From Frankineae bacterium MT45 (lineage in GTDB: Bacteria; Actinomycetota; Actinomycetes; Mycobacteriales; Jatrophihabitantaceae), in NCBI GenBank assembly GCA_900100325.1, contig LT629697.1, forward strand, positions 3,593,423 to 3,657,422: DNA of 64,000 nucleotides. The letters are read 5' to 3'. Under the pieces are notes generated by a model, which made no database searches, was not told where the DNA came from, and saw only the letters and a program-made list of their open reading frames with translations. A program made the translations under genes and the position numbers. Of this stretch, positions 7,217-15,319 are shown piece after piece. Positions within the stretch are counted from its first letter, which is position 1. Each line of letters begins with the position of its first letter.

Positions 7217-10051
7217 TCAGCCGGCCCGCGAAGTCTCCCCGTGTCGTCCGGATCCGGCCGAATCGAGCGACGAGACGTCGCCGACCACCGTCGCCGGGAA
7301 CGACTGCATAGTCGGACGGGCAGCGTGGCGGGGCAGGTGCGTACTGGTGCCGACGGCCGACCGGGGTGGGTTGCTGGAGAGGTACTGCAGCACCTCCGAC
7401 GCTGAGCAGGGGCGGGCGAAGAGGTACCCCTGGCCCGTCTCGACCTGCGCGCCCCGCAGCGAGTGGGCCTGGTGCTCGTACTCGATCCCCTCGGCGACCA
7501 CGGTCAGGTCGAAGGCGTGCGCGGCCGCCACCATAAGGTGCAGCAGGTCCTCATTCCCGGGCTCGTGCGAGGCGACGAAGCTGCGGTCGATCTTGAGGAT
7601 GTCCACCGGCAGCGACGGGAGTTGCCCGATCGAGGTGTGCCCGGTGCCGAAGTCGTCGAGCGCGATGAGGACGCCCAACTCCTGCAGACGCTTCATGTTG
7701 TGCTTGGCGATCGGGCTGTCGACGAGCACGGTCTCGGTGATCTCGATGATCAGCCGGCGCGCGGCCACCCCGGACGTCGCCAGGATCGAGGCAACCTCCT
7801 CTGGCAACTGCGGGCTGCAGAGATGCCGCCCGGAGATGTTCACCGACATGGTGAGGTCGTGCAGCGCGGGGTTGGCCTGGCTCCACTCGGCCAGCTGTGA
7901 CGTCGCGGCCCGGAGCACCCATTGGCCGATGTCGTCGATGAGTGCGGAGCCCTCGGCCGTCGGGATGAAGGCGTCCGGCGCCACCAGCCCGACCCCCGGA
8001 CGATCCCATCGGATGAGCGCCTCGACACCGATGATCGAGCCGTTGTTCAGGTCGACCAGCGGCTGGTAGTGGAGCACGAACTCGTCGCGGGCAAGAGCGG
8101 TGGCCAGAGCCTGCTCCAGGCCAATCCGGTCAGCGAGTTCGGAGCGCAGGTCCTCGTCGAAGACGGCGATCTGGCCGCGCCCGCTGCTCTTGGCCCGGTA
8201 CACCGCGGCGTCGGCCTCCAGCAGCAGCCGGCTGGCGTCCACGCTGCCGTCCCGGCAGAAGGCGACGCCTACGCTGGCGCCGATCCGTGCCTCCCGCTGA
8301 CCGACGATGATCGGTTCGGCGGCCGCCGCCACGACCCGCTCGGCCAGCCGGTGGCAGCCGCCTTCGTCGGTGACCGACTCGAGCAGGATGATGAATTCGT
8401 CGCCACCCAGCCGGGCCACCGTGTCGCCGGCACGCATCAGTTCCTTCATCCGCCGCGACATCGTCTGCAGGACAGCGTCACCGGCGGCGTGGCCGAGCTT
8501 GTCGTTGACGGCCTTGAAGTGGTCGAGGTCGACGAACATCAGCGCGGTCTGCGAACCGGTGCGCTCGGCCCGGTGCAGGGCAGCGTCGATCAAGGCGAGC
8601 GCCTCGCCGCGGTTCGGAAGCTCGGTGAGTGCATCGTGCGAAGCCCGGTGCGCAAGCGCGTTCTGAGCCTGCTCCCGGTCACGAATGGCGCCGACGATGC
8701 GCGACACCGAGGCATGCACCACGGCACCGAGCGCACCCGGCACCGGTGTTGCCACGACGCGGCTGTCCAAGTCGCCGGCGGCCACCGCGGCCGCCTGGGC
8801 CTGAATCGTGCGCAGGCTGTTGACGGACTCCGACAGCCCGCGGGCCACCGTCCGAACCTCGTGCGGCCCACTGATGGCTACATCGATGAGCTCGCCCTGG
8901 CTAACTTCAGTAGCCTGACGTGCGAGCCGTCCCAATGGCTTGGAGAGGCCCCGTTGTGCCCAGCGGGCGGCGGCGAGGCTGGCCCCGATCACCAGCAGGC
9001 AGAGCCCGACGATGATGGCCAGCGCCCGAGTCGCCGCGGTCTGCTGCGCCCGGGCCGAGTCGAGTACGAGGTTGACGCTGTAGTCCTGGGCGCCGGAGAG
9101 CACCGCGTTGCGCTGGGCGTCACTGAGCACGACCTTGAGCGACGGCAGGGTGCCGACGAAGGTCGGCTTGCCGGTCGTCTGGTCCCAGATGTCGTCGACC
9201 GACTTCACCGCCGGGTTGCTGATCACCTTGGTCCACACGGCCCGGGTGGCGGCCGAGGTCTGCTCGAGAATGGCCGACGACCACGCCTGGTAACTCCCCC
9301 AGCTCTGCACCCAGAGCGTCTGGGCCGTGGTCTCCGGCGAGACGACACCCGGGAACTGGGCGCCGATGAAGAACGGGGTCTGCTCGCCGGCGAACTGGAC
9401 CGCGCGCGTCACCATGGCCAGGTCGATCAGTGCCCGGTTCGACGCCGGGTCCAGGCCGATCCGGATGGCGGCGGCCGTCTGGTCGTTCTGCGCCGTGGAG
9501 AGGGTGTCGAGAATCTCGATGCCGGCCTCGAAGGCGGTGTGCGGGTACGTCCCGCTGTCGATGGTGGCCCGCAGCTGCTTGACCTGGGCCTGCGTGCGGG
9601 TACCCAACCCGTCGACGTCGCTACGGCGAGCCAAGGTTGCGACCGCGGCGTCGGTGGCCTGGCGGAGTTTCGGGACCTGTGCGATCGTCGCCGCCAGTTG
9701 CTGGGTCTGGGCCGCGGTGAGTCCGAGCGCGGTGCGAAGCTGCGGGTTGGCGACCAGAGAGCCGGTGAGGGCCGGCAGGATCTCCAGCTGCAGGTCAGCA
9801 CGGACCCGGTTGATGTCGATAGTGGCCTGGACGATCCGCTCCACCTTCTGGTCCGAGCGCACGGTCGAGACGTGCGATGCGATCTCCAGGGCCGCTGCGG
9901 CGCCGATGCCGACGATAGGCACCATCACCAGCGAGAGCAGCCAGAGGCGCAGGCTACCGCCGTCCTTAGTACGGGCAAGAGATAGTCCGGTCACAGACGT
10001 GTCATCGTCCGGCCCGGGCAAGGGTTTAGCTGCAGCGCTGAGGAATCTCAC
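7217..10051 (-). CDS. Transmembrane HAMP-GGDEF-EAL protein, 944 aa
   Basis: TM helix 1 is at about 34-58 and TM helix 2 at about 340-362. They enclose a ~280-residue, mostly helical extracellular sensor (nitrate-sensor-like region with Ala/Gln-rich helices). A HAMP linker follows (SKPLGRLARQATEVSQGE, about 368-420) and a second HAMP-like stretch (AVAAGDLDSRV). GGDEF (about 475-630) has ARLGGDEF and an intact inhibitory site RAGD. EAL (about 645-890) has VEALIRW, SVNIS, DDFGTGHTSI, LKIDRSF and AEGIE. Both catalytic sets look complete. GTG start at 10051, ribosome-binding site weak. It lies upstream of the first GGDEF-EAL gene on the same strand, 132 nt apart, possibly co-transcribed. The ligand is unknown. 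Confidence 0.93.
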   Translation of the reverse strand: MRFLSAAAKPLPGPDDDTSVTGLSLARTKDGGSLRLWLLSLVMVPIVGIGAAAALEIASHVSTVRSDQKVERIVQATIDINRVRADLQLEILPALTGSLVANPQLRTALGLTAAQTQQLAATIAQVPKLRQATDAAVATLARRSDVDGLGTRTQAQVKQLRATIDSGTYPHTAFEAGIEILDTLSTAQNDQTAAAIRIGLDPASNRALIDLAMVTRAVQFAGEQTPFFIGAQFPGVVSPETTAQTLWVQSWGSYQAWSSAILEQTSAATRAVWTKVISNPAVKSVDDIWDQTTGKPTFVGTLPSLKVVLSDAQRNAVLSGAQDYSVNLVLDSARAQQTAATRALAIIVGLCLLVIGASLAAARWAQRGLSKPLGRLARQATEVSQGELIDVAISGPHEVRTVARGLSESVNSLRTIQAQAAAVAAGDLDSRVVATPVPGALGAVVHASVSRIVGAIRDREQAQNALAHRASHDALTELPNRGEALALIDAALHRAERTGSQTALMFVDLDHFKAVNDKLGHAAGDAVLQTMSRRMKELMRAGDTVARLGGDEFIILLESVTDEGGCHRLAERVVAAAAEPIIVGQREARIGASVGVAFCRDGSVDASRLLLEADAAVYRAKSSGRGQIAVFDEDLRSELADRIGLEQALATALARDEFVLHYQPLVDLNNGSIIGVEALIRWDRPGVGLVAPDAFIPTAEGSALIDDIGQWVLRAATSQLAEWSQANPALHDLTMSVNISGRHLCSPQLPEEVASILATSGVAARRLIIEITETVLVDSPIAKHNMKRLQELGVLIALDDFGTGHTSIGQLPSLPVDILKIDRSFVASHEPGNEDLLHLMVAAAHAFDLTVVAEGIEYEHQAHSLRGAQVETGQGYLFARPCSASEVLQYLSSNPPRSAVGTSTHLPRHAARPTMQSFPATVVGDVSSLDSAGSGRHGETSRAG

Positions 10052-10107
10052 GAAGAGGTGAACTTCCGGTCAAAATCGCACTCAGGGTGACCGCCCAGCG
10101 ACAGATC

Positions 10108-11403
10108 TCAGAGGCGAGGCTCCACCTCATTGCCGGGCGCCTGCGAATGCAGCAAGGACGGCAGCGGCGGATGTGGCGGTGCGGCCGCTCCCGGCGGCGC
10201 CTCCCCCTCCGCCGGCTCGAATTCGCTCTCGTCGTCGTCGCTGGTGCCGGCTGCCGGAATTCCGTCACCAGTGCGCCGCGCCATCACCGGCTGCCCCTGC
10301 CGCTCATCGAGGAAATCGGCCCAGACGACGTTCGCCAGCGACGCGAAGACGATCACCTGGCCGATGATCAGCAGCCAGGCCAGCATCGTGCCGGCGATCC
10401 CGAGCGAGCCGTAGAGCTCGGAGGCACTGTGGATCTTGTTCGGCAGGTAGACGCGACTGATGGCGTGCAGCGCAGCAAAAGCGACGCCGAAGAGCACGCA
10501 GCCGGGGAGCAGTGCCTTCCAACTGCTGCGACGATCGGGCAACTGCGAGGTGACCAGCAGCCAGGCGCCGCCGAGGACGCAGGCCTGGACCAGGCCGACG
10601 ACGACGAAGCCGCCCGGTATGTAGTCCTTGGCCTTGGCCACGCCGATGATCCCGACGAAGACCACGATCCATCCGACGATGAAGTAGATGACGGTGATCA
10701 ACTGCTCCTTCTGCTTCCGCTTCCGCAGCGGGGTACTCCAGATATGAGCGTTCACCACCACGAGATTGCGAATGAGCGTGCGGGTCGTCCAGATGAGCAG
10801 CACCAGGCCGATCACGACCGCAACCCACCAGGAACGCCCGCCACCTTGGATCGCGGTGATCGCCTGCTGGCTCGCGGCACCGGTGAGGCCGGCGTGCCGT
10901 GCCGCCGACTCGACGTCGTTCTGCCGGTGCGCCGCGATCCCGGCCAGGATGCCCGCCGTCAGCAACGACAGCGGCAGCAGCCAGAGGAAGAGCCGGAAGG
11001 CGACGGCGGAGGCCAGCAGCATGCCCTGCCGGGCGGTGTAGCGCGACAGGAAGACCAGCGGAAGCCCGAGGACGGGCTGTTCGACGGCCCGCTGCTGGTA
11101 ACGATCGGCGGCATCCTCGCCCCGGGCCCGGGCCCGCTCGGCCCGTACCCGCCACTTCTCGATGCGGCCGACGGCGGCGGCGCTCGCGTCCGCTGCGTCG
11201 GTCTCCCCGTCACCGGGCTCGTCAAGATCGCCGCCGTCCGCGGCACGGAGTTCCTCAGGGTCGCTGGACTCGACGGCATCGCTGGGCTCGACCGCACGGC
11301 TGGGCTCGTCGGGCTCCTCGCCTGCAATTTCGTTCGCCAATGCTGCCCCACCCAATCGTCCGTCGAAGCTCAGCGTTGCCCCTGGAACGCCGCCGCGCCT
11401 CAC
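10108..11403 (-). CDS. YihY/UPF0761-family inner membrane protein, 431 aa
   Basis: Six-helix membrane domain (about residues 125-385) of the YihY/virulence factor BrkB family, once misnamed ribonuclease BN. Diagnostic segments are QGMLLASAVAFRLFLWLLPL and the later ELYGSLGIAGTMLAWLLIIG. It has a long acidic N-terminal extension (residues 20-80, rich in Asp/Glu/Pro) and a Pro/Glu-rich C-terminal tail, both presumably cytoplasmic. Family function is unresolved (transport or envelope stress). It lies 56 nt upstream of the GGDEF-EAL gene on the same strand. Confidence 0.85.
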   Translation of the reverse strand: MRRGGVPGATLSFDGRLGGAALANEIAGEEPDEPSRAVEPSDAVESSDPEELRAADGGDLDEPGDGETDAADASAAAVGRIEKWRVRAERARARGEDAADRYQQRAVEQPVLGLPLVFLSRYTARQGMLLASAVAFRLFLWLLPLSLLTAGILAGIAAHRQNDVESAARHAGLTGAASQQAITAIQGGGRSWWVAVVIGLVLLIWTTRTLIRNLVVVNAHIWSTPLRKRKQKEQLITVIYFIVGWIVVFVGIIGVAKAKDYIPGGFVVVGLVQACVLGGAWLLVTSQLPDRRSSWKALLPGCVLFGVAFAALHAISRVYLPNKIHSASELYGSLGIAGTMLAWLLIIGQVIVFASLANVVWADFLDERQGQPVMARRTGDGIPAAGTSDDDESEFEPAEGEAPPGAAAPPHPPLPSLLHSQAPGNEVEPRL

Positions 11404-11530
11404 TCGCCGCGAGTGAAGCGCGGGGTGACCAGAAGACTACTGCGCAGCGGCCCATCCGGTGAGGATGAGGCCTGGCTGGACCGGGGCTGACCATGATCGA
11501 GGAGAACACGTTGCGACGTTAGGGGTGCCG

Positions 11531-12205
11531 GTGGGTGCAGCGATCGGATCGATGCTGGGTTTCGCGGCCGGAGTCGCTGTCAGCCCCCTCCCGATCGTGG
11601 CCATCATCCTGCTCCTGGCCACCCCGAAGGGTCGGGTCACCGGGTCGCTCTTCGCCCTCGGTTGGGTGGTGGGCCTCGCCGCTCTCGGCGGCGTCGTACT
11701 TGCCCTCGCCGGGCCGGCGGACGCCTCCACCGATGGCGGACCGGCCAAGTGGACGGGCTGGTTGGAGCTCATCCTCGGGCTGCTCCTTCTTCTTTTCGCG
11801 GTCAAGCAATGGCGCGAGCGCCCGGACGCGGGGGCAGAACCGCCCACGCCCTCGTGGATGGCCAGCCTGGACACGCTGACGCCGGTCAAGTCTCTCGGTC
11901 TCGGCGCGCTGCTGGCCACCGTCAACCCCAAGAACGGCACGTTGACGATCGCCGCCGCCGCCTCGATCGCCGCGACTGGTGCGGCGGCCGGGGCTCAGCT
12001 CGTGGCGATCGCGATCTTCGTCGTCATCGGTTCGGTCGGGGTGTTGGCGCCGCTGGCCGTCTACCTATTCGCCGGCCAGTCCGCCGTGACCACGCTGGAG
12101 GGGTGGCGGCACTGGTTCATCCACAACAATGCGGCAATCATGGCGGTGCTGTTCCTCGTCATCGGTCTGAAGCTCATCGGCGACGCCATCACCGTGCTCA
12201 CCTGA
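11531..12205 (+). CDS. GAP/Sap-type (LysE-like) membrane transporter, 224 aa
   Basis: The GTG at 11531 is chosen for AGGGG 5 nt upstream; the frame is open further upstream but without support. About six hydrophobic segments. The first, IGSMLGFAAGVAVSPLPIVA, and the block LATVNPKNGTLTIAAAASIA match the GAP (Sap, sulfolipid-1-addressing protein) family. Its mycobacterial members assist export of lipids such as sulfolipid-1 and glycopeptidolipids; the fold is LysE-like. The substrate here is unknown. A second, divergent member lies at 14105. Confidence 0.75.
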   Translation: MGAAIGSMLGFAAGVAVSPLPIVAIILLLATPKGRVTGSLFALGWVVGLAALGGVVLALAGPADASTDGGPAKWTGWLELILGLLLLLFAVKQWRERPDAGAEPPTPSWMASLDTLTPVKSLGLGALLATVNPKNGTLTIAAAASIAATGAAAGAQLVAIAIFVVIGSVGVLAPLAVYLFAGQSAVTTLEGWRHWFIHNNAAIMAVLFLVIGLKLIGDAITVLT

Positions 12206-12220
12206 CGGGCAGCCGCCCGT
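12205..12220 (+). terminator. Short hairpin terminator overlapping the stop codon
   Basis: ACGGGC (12205-12210), loop AGCC, GCCCGT (12215-12220): a perfect 6-bp stem whose first base is the last base of the stop codon of the GAP-type gene. The next gene converges from the right, so it may be bidirectional. Confidence 0.5.
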
Positions 12221-12243
12221 GTCGGCGCGCTGCGGCTCCAACG

Positions 12244-12438
12244 TCAGACGATGCTGAGGAACACGACCAAGTTGAGCGCCGCCGCCGCGGCCAGCAGCAC
12301 GCCGGCGGCGATGACGAACCGCGACGCGAAGCCCGGACGATCGATTCGCACCTCCGTCGCCGCGGCTCGGTGTTCGGCCCGTTCTCTGCGCATCGGGCAG
12401 GGGCCTCGGTTGTTCCAGTAGGCCGACGCATCAGTCAT
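12244..12438 (-). CDS. Small single-pass membrane protein, 64 aa
   Basis: ATG at 12438 is chosen for the excellent GGAGGAGT site 7-8 nt upstream; the longer frame to 12660 has unlike codon usage. The N-terminal half is polar and basic (YWNNRGPCPMRRERAEHRA). Residues 40-63 form one membrane helix (FVIAAGVLLAAAAALNLVVF). No known family. Its upstream region carries short tandem repeats (12476-12518). Confidence 0.6.
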   Translation of the reverse strand: MTDASAYWNNRGPCPMRRERAEHRAAATEVRIDRPGFASRFVIAAGVLLAAAAALNLVVFLSIV

Positions 12439-12751
12439 CGGAGGACTCCTCCTGCTTACGAACTGCCCAACCGCACTGCCAAAACTGAACTGCCAAAAAC
12501 TAAACCGCCAAAACTGAGCTGCATCGACTGGGACGCTGCACCTAAGAGTACGAACGTCAGAGGGAGAACATGCCGCAAAAATAAGGCGCAGCAGCCAGCA
12601 ACCAATGCAGCGAACACCGCTGGCCGGGAGGCGACGGACCACCCGTCCAGCGGAGTTCACCCTATGAAACTAAGCGTAGATCGCTTTCTGATCGACGTCT
12701 ACCACCCCGACGCAACCGGCGTCAGCGGCCCAGGCGAACGACCGCTCACGA
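12439..12751. other. Intergenic region with short repeats
   Basis: About 313 nt, relatively AT-rich, between the methyltransferase 3' end and the 64-aa membrane protein gene. It holds the GGAGGAGT ribosome-binding site of that gene and the tandem repeat described separately. No gene is supportable. Confidence 0.5.
12476..12518 (-). repeat. Three tandem 14-15-bp units upstream of a small gene
   Basis: Units CTGCCAAAACTGAA (12476-12489), CTGCCAAAAACTAAA (12490-12504) and CCGCCAAAACTGAG (12505-12518), followed by a partial CTGC. They lie 38-80 nt upstream of the 64-aa membrane protein start, where promoter elements or binding-protein sites would sit. The A-tracts stand out in GC-rich DNA. Confidence 0.7.
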
Positions 12752-13444
12752 TCATCGCAGACGGCGTGCCTTCACCACGAGGTCGCCGATGTGATGGGCC
12801 CCGGCCCCGCCGTCGGGCATCACCCGGGGGCGCTGCTCGTCCAGTTCTATGACCCAGTCGTCGCCCATCAGCGCGGTGATCATCCCCGGCCAGACGTAGT
12901 CGGCCGGGTCGAAACCTTCATGCAACTCTCGCGTCTCCATGCCGGCGTGGTAGACCAGCAGCAGCACCCCGCCGGGGGCGACGGCATCCAGCAGCGCCCG
13001 CTCGGCCTCGGCGTCGTCGGTGCGGAGCAGGGCCGGATACTGCACCGAGACGAGGTCGAAGGAGGCGGGCGGAAGGCTCGCCTTTGTCAGCTCCGCATGC
13101 ACCCAGTGCACGTCGACACCGGCGTCGCGGCCGTGCTCGATGGCCCGCTGCAACGCGACGACCGACACCTCGAGTGCCGTCACCTCCCAGCCCCCACGGG
13201 CCAGCCAGACGGCGTCCGCCCCCTCCCCGCAGCCGACGTCGAGGACTCGCCCGGGCTTCAACCCGGCGGTCTCGGCGACCAGGGCACCGTTCGGACGGCC
13301 GCTCCAGAGCTGATGCTGCTCGGCGTAGCGGCCGTCCCACTCCGTCTGGACTGCAGGGTCGCCCCGGTAGGCGGCCAGCGGCGTTGCCTGCTGCTGCGCC
13401 GGACGGTGCGATTCATGCGATTCGGGGGTGGCTTCGTTCGTCAT
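12752..13444 (-). CDS. Class I SAM-dependent methyltransferase, 230 aa
   Basis: Motif I VLDVGCGEGADAVWLA (about residues 68-83) is the S-adenosylmethionine loop. The acidic motif II follows (EVTALEVS), then HAELTKASLPPASFDLVSVQY and LLLVYHAG (motif III region). Length and the N-terminal YAEQHQLWSGRPN resemble TehB/thiopurine-type small-molecule methyltransferases. The ATG at 13444 is preferred over the frame start at 13501. The substrate is not predictable; it is a single gene on the minus strand. Confidence 0.85.
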   Translation of the reverse strand: MTNEATPESHESHRPAQQQATPLAAYRGDPAVQTEWDGRYAEQHQLWSGRPNGALVAETAGLKPGRVLDVGCGEGADAVWLARGGWEVTALEVSVVALQRAIEHGRDAGVDVHWVHAELTKASLPPASFDLVSVQYPALLRTDDAEAERALLDAVAPGGVLLLVYHAGMETRELHEGFDPADYVWPGMITALMGDDWVIELDEQRPRVMPDGGAGAHHIGDLVVKARRLR

Positions 13445-13515
13445 GCCGCGATGGTCACCCAGAAGCCAACCGGGTTGCAACTTCCGTTGCCGGTTCAGCA
13501 AAGTGCGGGCGTTTC

Positions 13516-13538
13516 ACCCGTTCGTGATGAGGTCCGCG
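13516..13538 (+). promoter_or_regulatory. Conserved upstream element, copy 1
   Basis: CACCC, three variable bases, then CGTGATGAGGTCCGC, located 60 nt before the start of the first PLDc_N-SHOCT gene. An equivalent copy (20 of 23 bases identical) lies at 14779-14801, 65 nt before the paralogue. This is probably a shared activator site or extended promoter element. Confidence 0.6.
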
Positions 13539-13598
13539 CGGCATCGAGGGTCGTATTCTCAGCTCGATTGACGATTCGTCCAGAAAGGGACCCGCTCT

Positions 13599-14018
13599 AT
13601 GTTCGCCGCAACGTCGCTTGCCGCCAGCCCCGACTACCCGCTGCTGAACCTCTTCTGGACGATGCTGGAGATCTTTCTCTGGATCCTCTGGCTCTTCCTG
13701 CTCATCAAGATCTTCACCGATATCTTCCGCAGCCAGGACCTCGGCGGGTGGGGCAAAGCCGGCTGGGCCATCGCCATACTCCTGCTGCCCTTCCTCGGCA
13801 CCCTGATCTACCTCATCGCCCGGGGCAGTTCCATGCACACCCGCGACATCGAAGCGGCCAAGGCGGCAGACCAGGCGATGCGCAGCTACATCCAGGCCAG
13901 CGCCAGCACCCCGACGAACAGCACGGCCGAGGAGTTGCACAAGCTCGCCGACCTCCGCGACCGCGGCGTGCTGACCGCGGCCGAGTTCGACGCTCAGAAG
14001 GCCAAGCTGCTCGCCTGA
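13599..14018 (+). CDS. PLDc_N-SHOCT membrane protein, 139 aa, paralogue 1
   Basis: Two membrane helices (about residues 17-40 and 56-76) form a PLDc_N-type module, ending in LLLPFLGTLIYLIARG, the segment that anchors cardiolipin synthases, here without the catalytic domain. A helical linker follows. The C-terminal SHOCT motif (EELHKLADLRDRGVLTAAEF, about 110-139) is a short oligomerisation or protein-contact element. AGAAAGGGA lies upstream of the ATG. The paralogue at 14867 is about 60% identical by eye. The role is unknown; such pairs are often linked to envelope stress. Confidence 0.8.
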   Translation: MFAATSLAASPDYPLLNLFWTMLEIFLWILWLFLLIKIFTDIFRSQDLGGWGKAGWAIAILLLPFLGTLIYLIARGSSMHTRDIEAAKAADQAMRSYIQASASTPTNSTAEELHKLADLRDRGVLTAAEFDAQKAKLLA

Positions 14019-14047
14019 TTCCACGTCCGCACCAGGCAATTCCGGTA

Positions 14048-14082
14048 GGGCTGGGCCGGCAGTGGAACTGCGGGCCCAGCCC
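14048..14082 (+). terminator. Strong hairpin terminator
   Basis: GGGCTGGGCC (14048-14057) pairs with GGCCCAGCCC (14073-14082), with an inner GCAGT-GGA-ACTGC continuation giving about 15 bp in all. It starts 30 nt after the stop of the PLDc_N-SHOCT gene and ends 23 nt before the next start, so it separates the two plus-strand genes. Confidence 0.8.
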
Positions 14083-14104
14083 GCTTCGCTCGGCGGAGGT
14101 GTCG

Positions 14105-14776
14105 ATGCTTCAGGCAATCTCGATCGCGATCGCCGGGTCGTTCTACCCGGTTGGTCTGCTCTTCGTGCTGCGCTACCTCGCCGCACCGCGTGGCCTCTTC
14201 ATCGCGACCATGTTCCTGATCGGCGGGGCGATCGGCTGCCTGGTCGTCGCCTTCCTGGAACTCGCACTCCTCAACGCGCTACCGCTTCGAGGCTCAGAGA
14301 ACTCAACTCCGAACGGCACGGCCTACATCGTCATGGGTGTCGCCGTGCTGATAATCACGGCGGTGATCGCCATCCCGCACAAGGGCCCGGGCACGATCGA
14401 GGTGGCCGAGGTCGGCGCCGATCCCGAGCTCAAAGTCGGGAAGGGCGCACCGGGGCCGGGACGTTCGCTGGCCACCGGCATGATCATCTACTCGCCCGGG
14501 CTCGGCCTGATCGGTGCGGTCAAGGTGCTCCACGATCAGAACTTCTCCGTCGGTGTCACGGTGATCGGCGTGATCATCTGCACCTTCATCATGCTCTGGA
14601 TGGCCGAACTTCCGATCGCCGCCACCGCGATCTCGCCGGACCGGTCAGGTCCCAAGCTGCGTGAGGCCGGGGATTTCATCGCCCGCAACGGCAAGACGAT
14701 CTCCCTGATCATCGTGGTCGCAATCGGCCTGTACTTCATCGGCAAGGGCATCTCGATCATCCACAACGGACAGTGA
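14105..14776 (+). CDS. GAP/Sap-type membrane protein, 223 aa
   Basis: GGAGGT lies just upstream of the ATG at 14105. About six helices. The first, LQAISIAIAGSFYPVGLLFV, and the block SLATGMIIYSPGLGLIGAVK fit the GAP (sulfolipid-1-addressing protein) family with a LysE-like fold, more divergent than the gene at 11531. It sits between the two PLDc_N-SHOCT paralogues, hinting at a shared envelope role; the substrate is unknown. Confidence 0.65.
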   Translation: MLQAISIAIAGSFYPVGLLFVLRYLAAPRGLFIATMFLIGGAIGCLVVAFLELALLNALPLRGSENSTPNGTAYIVMGVAVLIITAVIAIPHKGPGTIEVAEVGADPELKVGKGAPGPGRSLATGMIIYSPGLGLIGAVKVLHDQNFSVGVTVIGVIICTFIMLWMAELPIAATAISPDRSGPKLREAGDFIARNGKTISLIIVVAIGLYFIGKGISIIHNGQ

Positions 14777-14778
14777 CT

Positions 14779-14801
14779 CACCCAAACGTGATGAGGTCCG
14801 C
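14779..14801 (+). promoter_or_regulatory. Conserved upstream element, copy 2
   Basis: CACCC, AAA, then CGTGATGAGGTCCGC, 65 nt before the second PLDc_N-SHOCT gene and beginning 2 nt after the stop codon of the GAP-type gene. It matches copy 1 at 13516-13538 in 20 of 23 positions, while the DNA between the copies and the starts is not conserved. Confidence 0.6.
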
Positions 14802-14866
14802 CCGATCCGTTGACGGCTAACGTATGTTGCGATCGTCATTTCGACGCAGAACTGAAGGGATGAGCT

Positions 14867-15277
14867 ATGGCCGCGCCTCTCGCCTCCGACTACAACTACC
14901 CCCTGCTGAACATCTTCTGGACGATGCTCTGGCTCTTCCTCTGGATTCTGTGGATCTTCCTGCTCATCCGCATCATCAGCGACATCTTCCGCAGCGAAGA
15001 CATGAACGGCTGGGTGAAGGCGATCTGGGTGATCGTGATGATCTTCCTGCCCTTCCTCGGGGCCTTGGTGTATCTCATCGCGCGGGGCGACAAGATGTAC
15101 GCCCACGAGCGCAAGCACGCTGAACAGGCCGAAGCAGCCGCCCAGGCCTACATCAAGTCGGCCGCCGGCACCCCAACGAACACCGCCGACGAGCTGCACA
15201 AGCTCGCTGAACTGCGTGACCGTGGTGTCCTCACTGCCGCCGAGTTCGACGCACAGAAGGCGAAGCTGCTCGCCTAG
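14867..15277 (+). CDS. PLDc_N-SHOCT membrane protein, 136 aa, paralogue 2
   Basis: Same architecture as the gene at 13599: a two-helix PLDc_N module (residues 15-76, ending FLPFLGALVYLIARGD), a charged helical linker (AHERKHAEQAEAAAQAY) and a C-terminal SHOCT motif (ADELHKLAELRDRGVLTAAE). The C-terminal 12 residues (AAEFDAQKAKLLA) are identical in both. GAAGGGATGA provides the ribosome-binding site. It is a recent duplication with a shared upstream element. Confidence 0.8.
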   Translation: MAAPLASDYNYPLLNIFWTMLWLFLWILWIFLLIRIISDIFRSEDMNGWVKAIWVIVMIFLPFLGALVYLIARGDKMYAHERKHAEQAEAAAQAYIKSAAGTPTNTADELHKLAELRDRGVLTAAEFDAQKAKLLA

Positions 15278-15319
15278 ATCGACAGGGCTAATCGAAACCG
15301 ACCTGAGCGCGACGCCGGC

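Noticed and set aside
7922-9985. A 687-codon plus-strand frame opposite the HAMP-GGDEF-EAL gene
   Set aside because: Arg/Gly/Asp/Val-rich antisense composition, no domain, and the opposite strand has clear GGDEF and EAL motifs.
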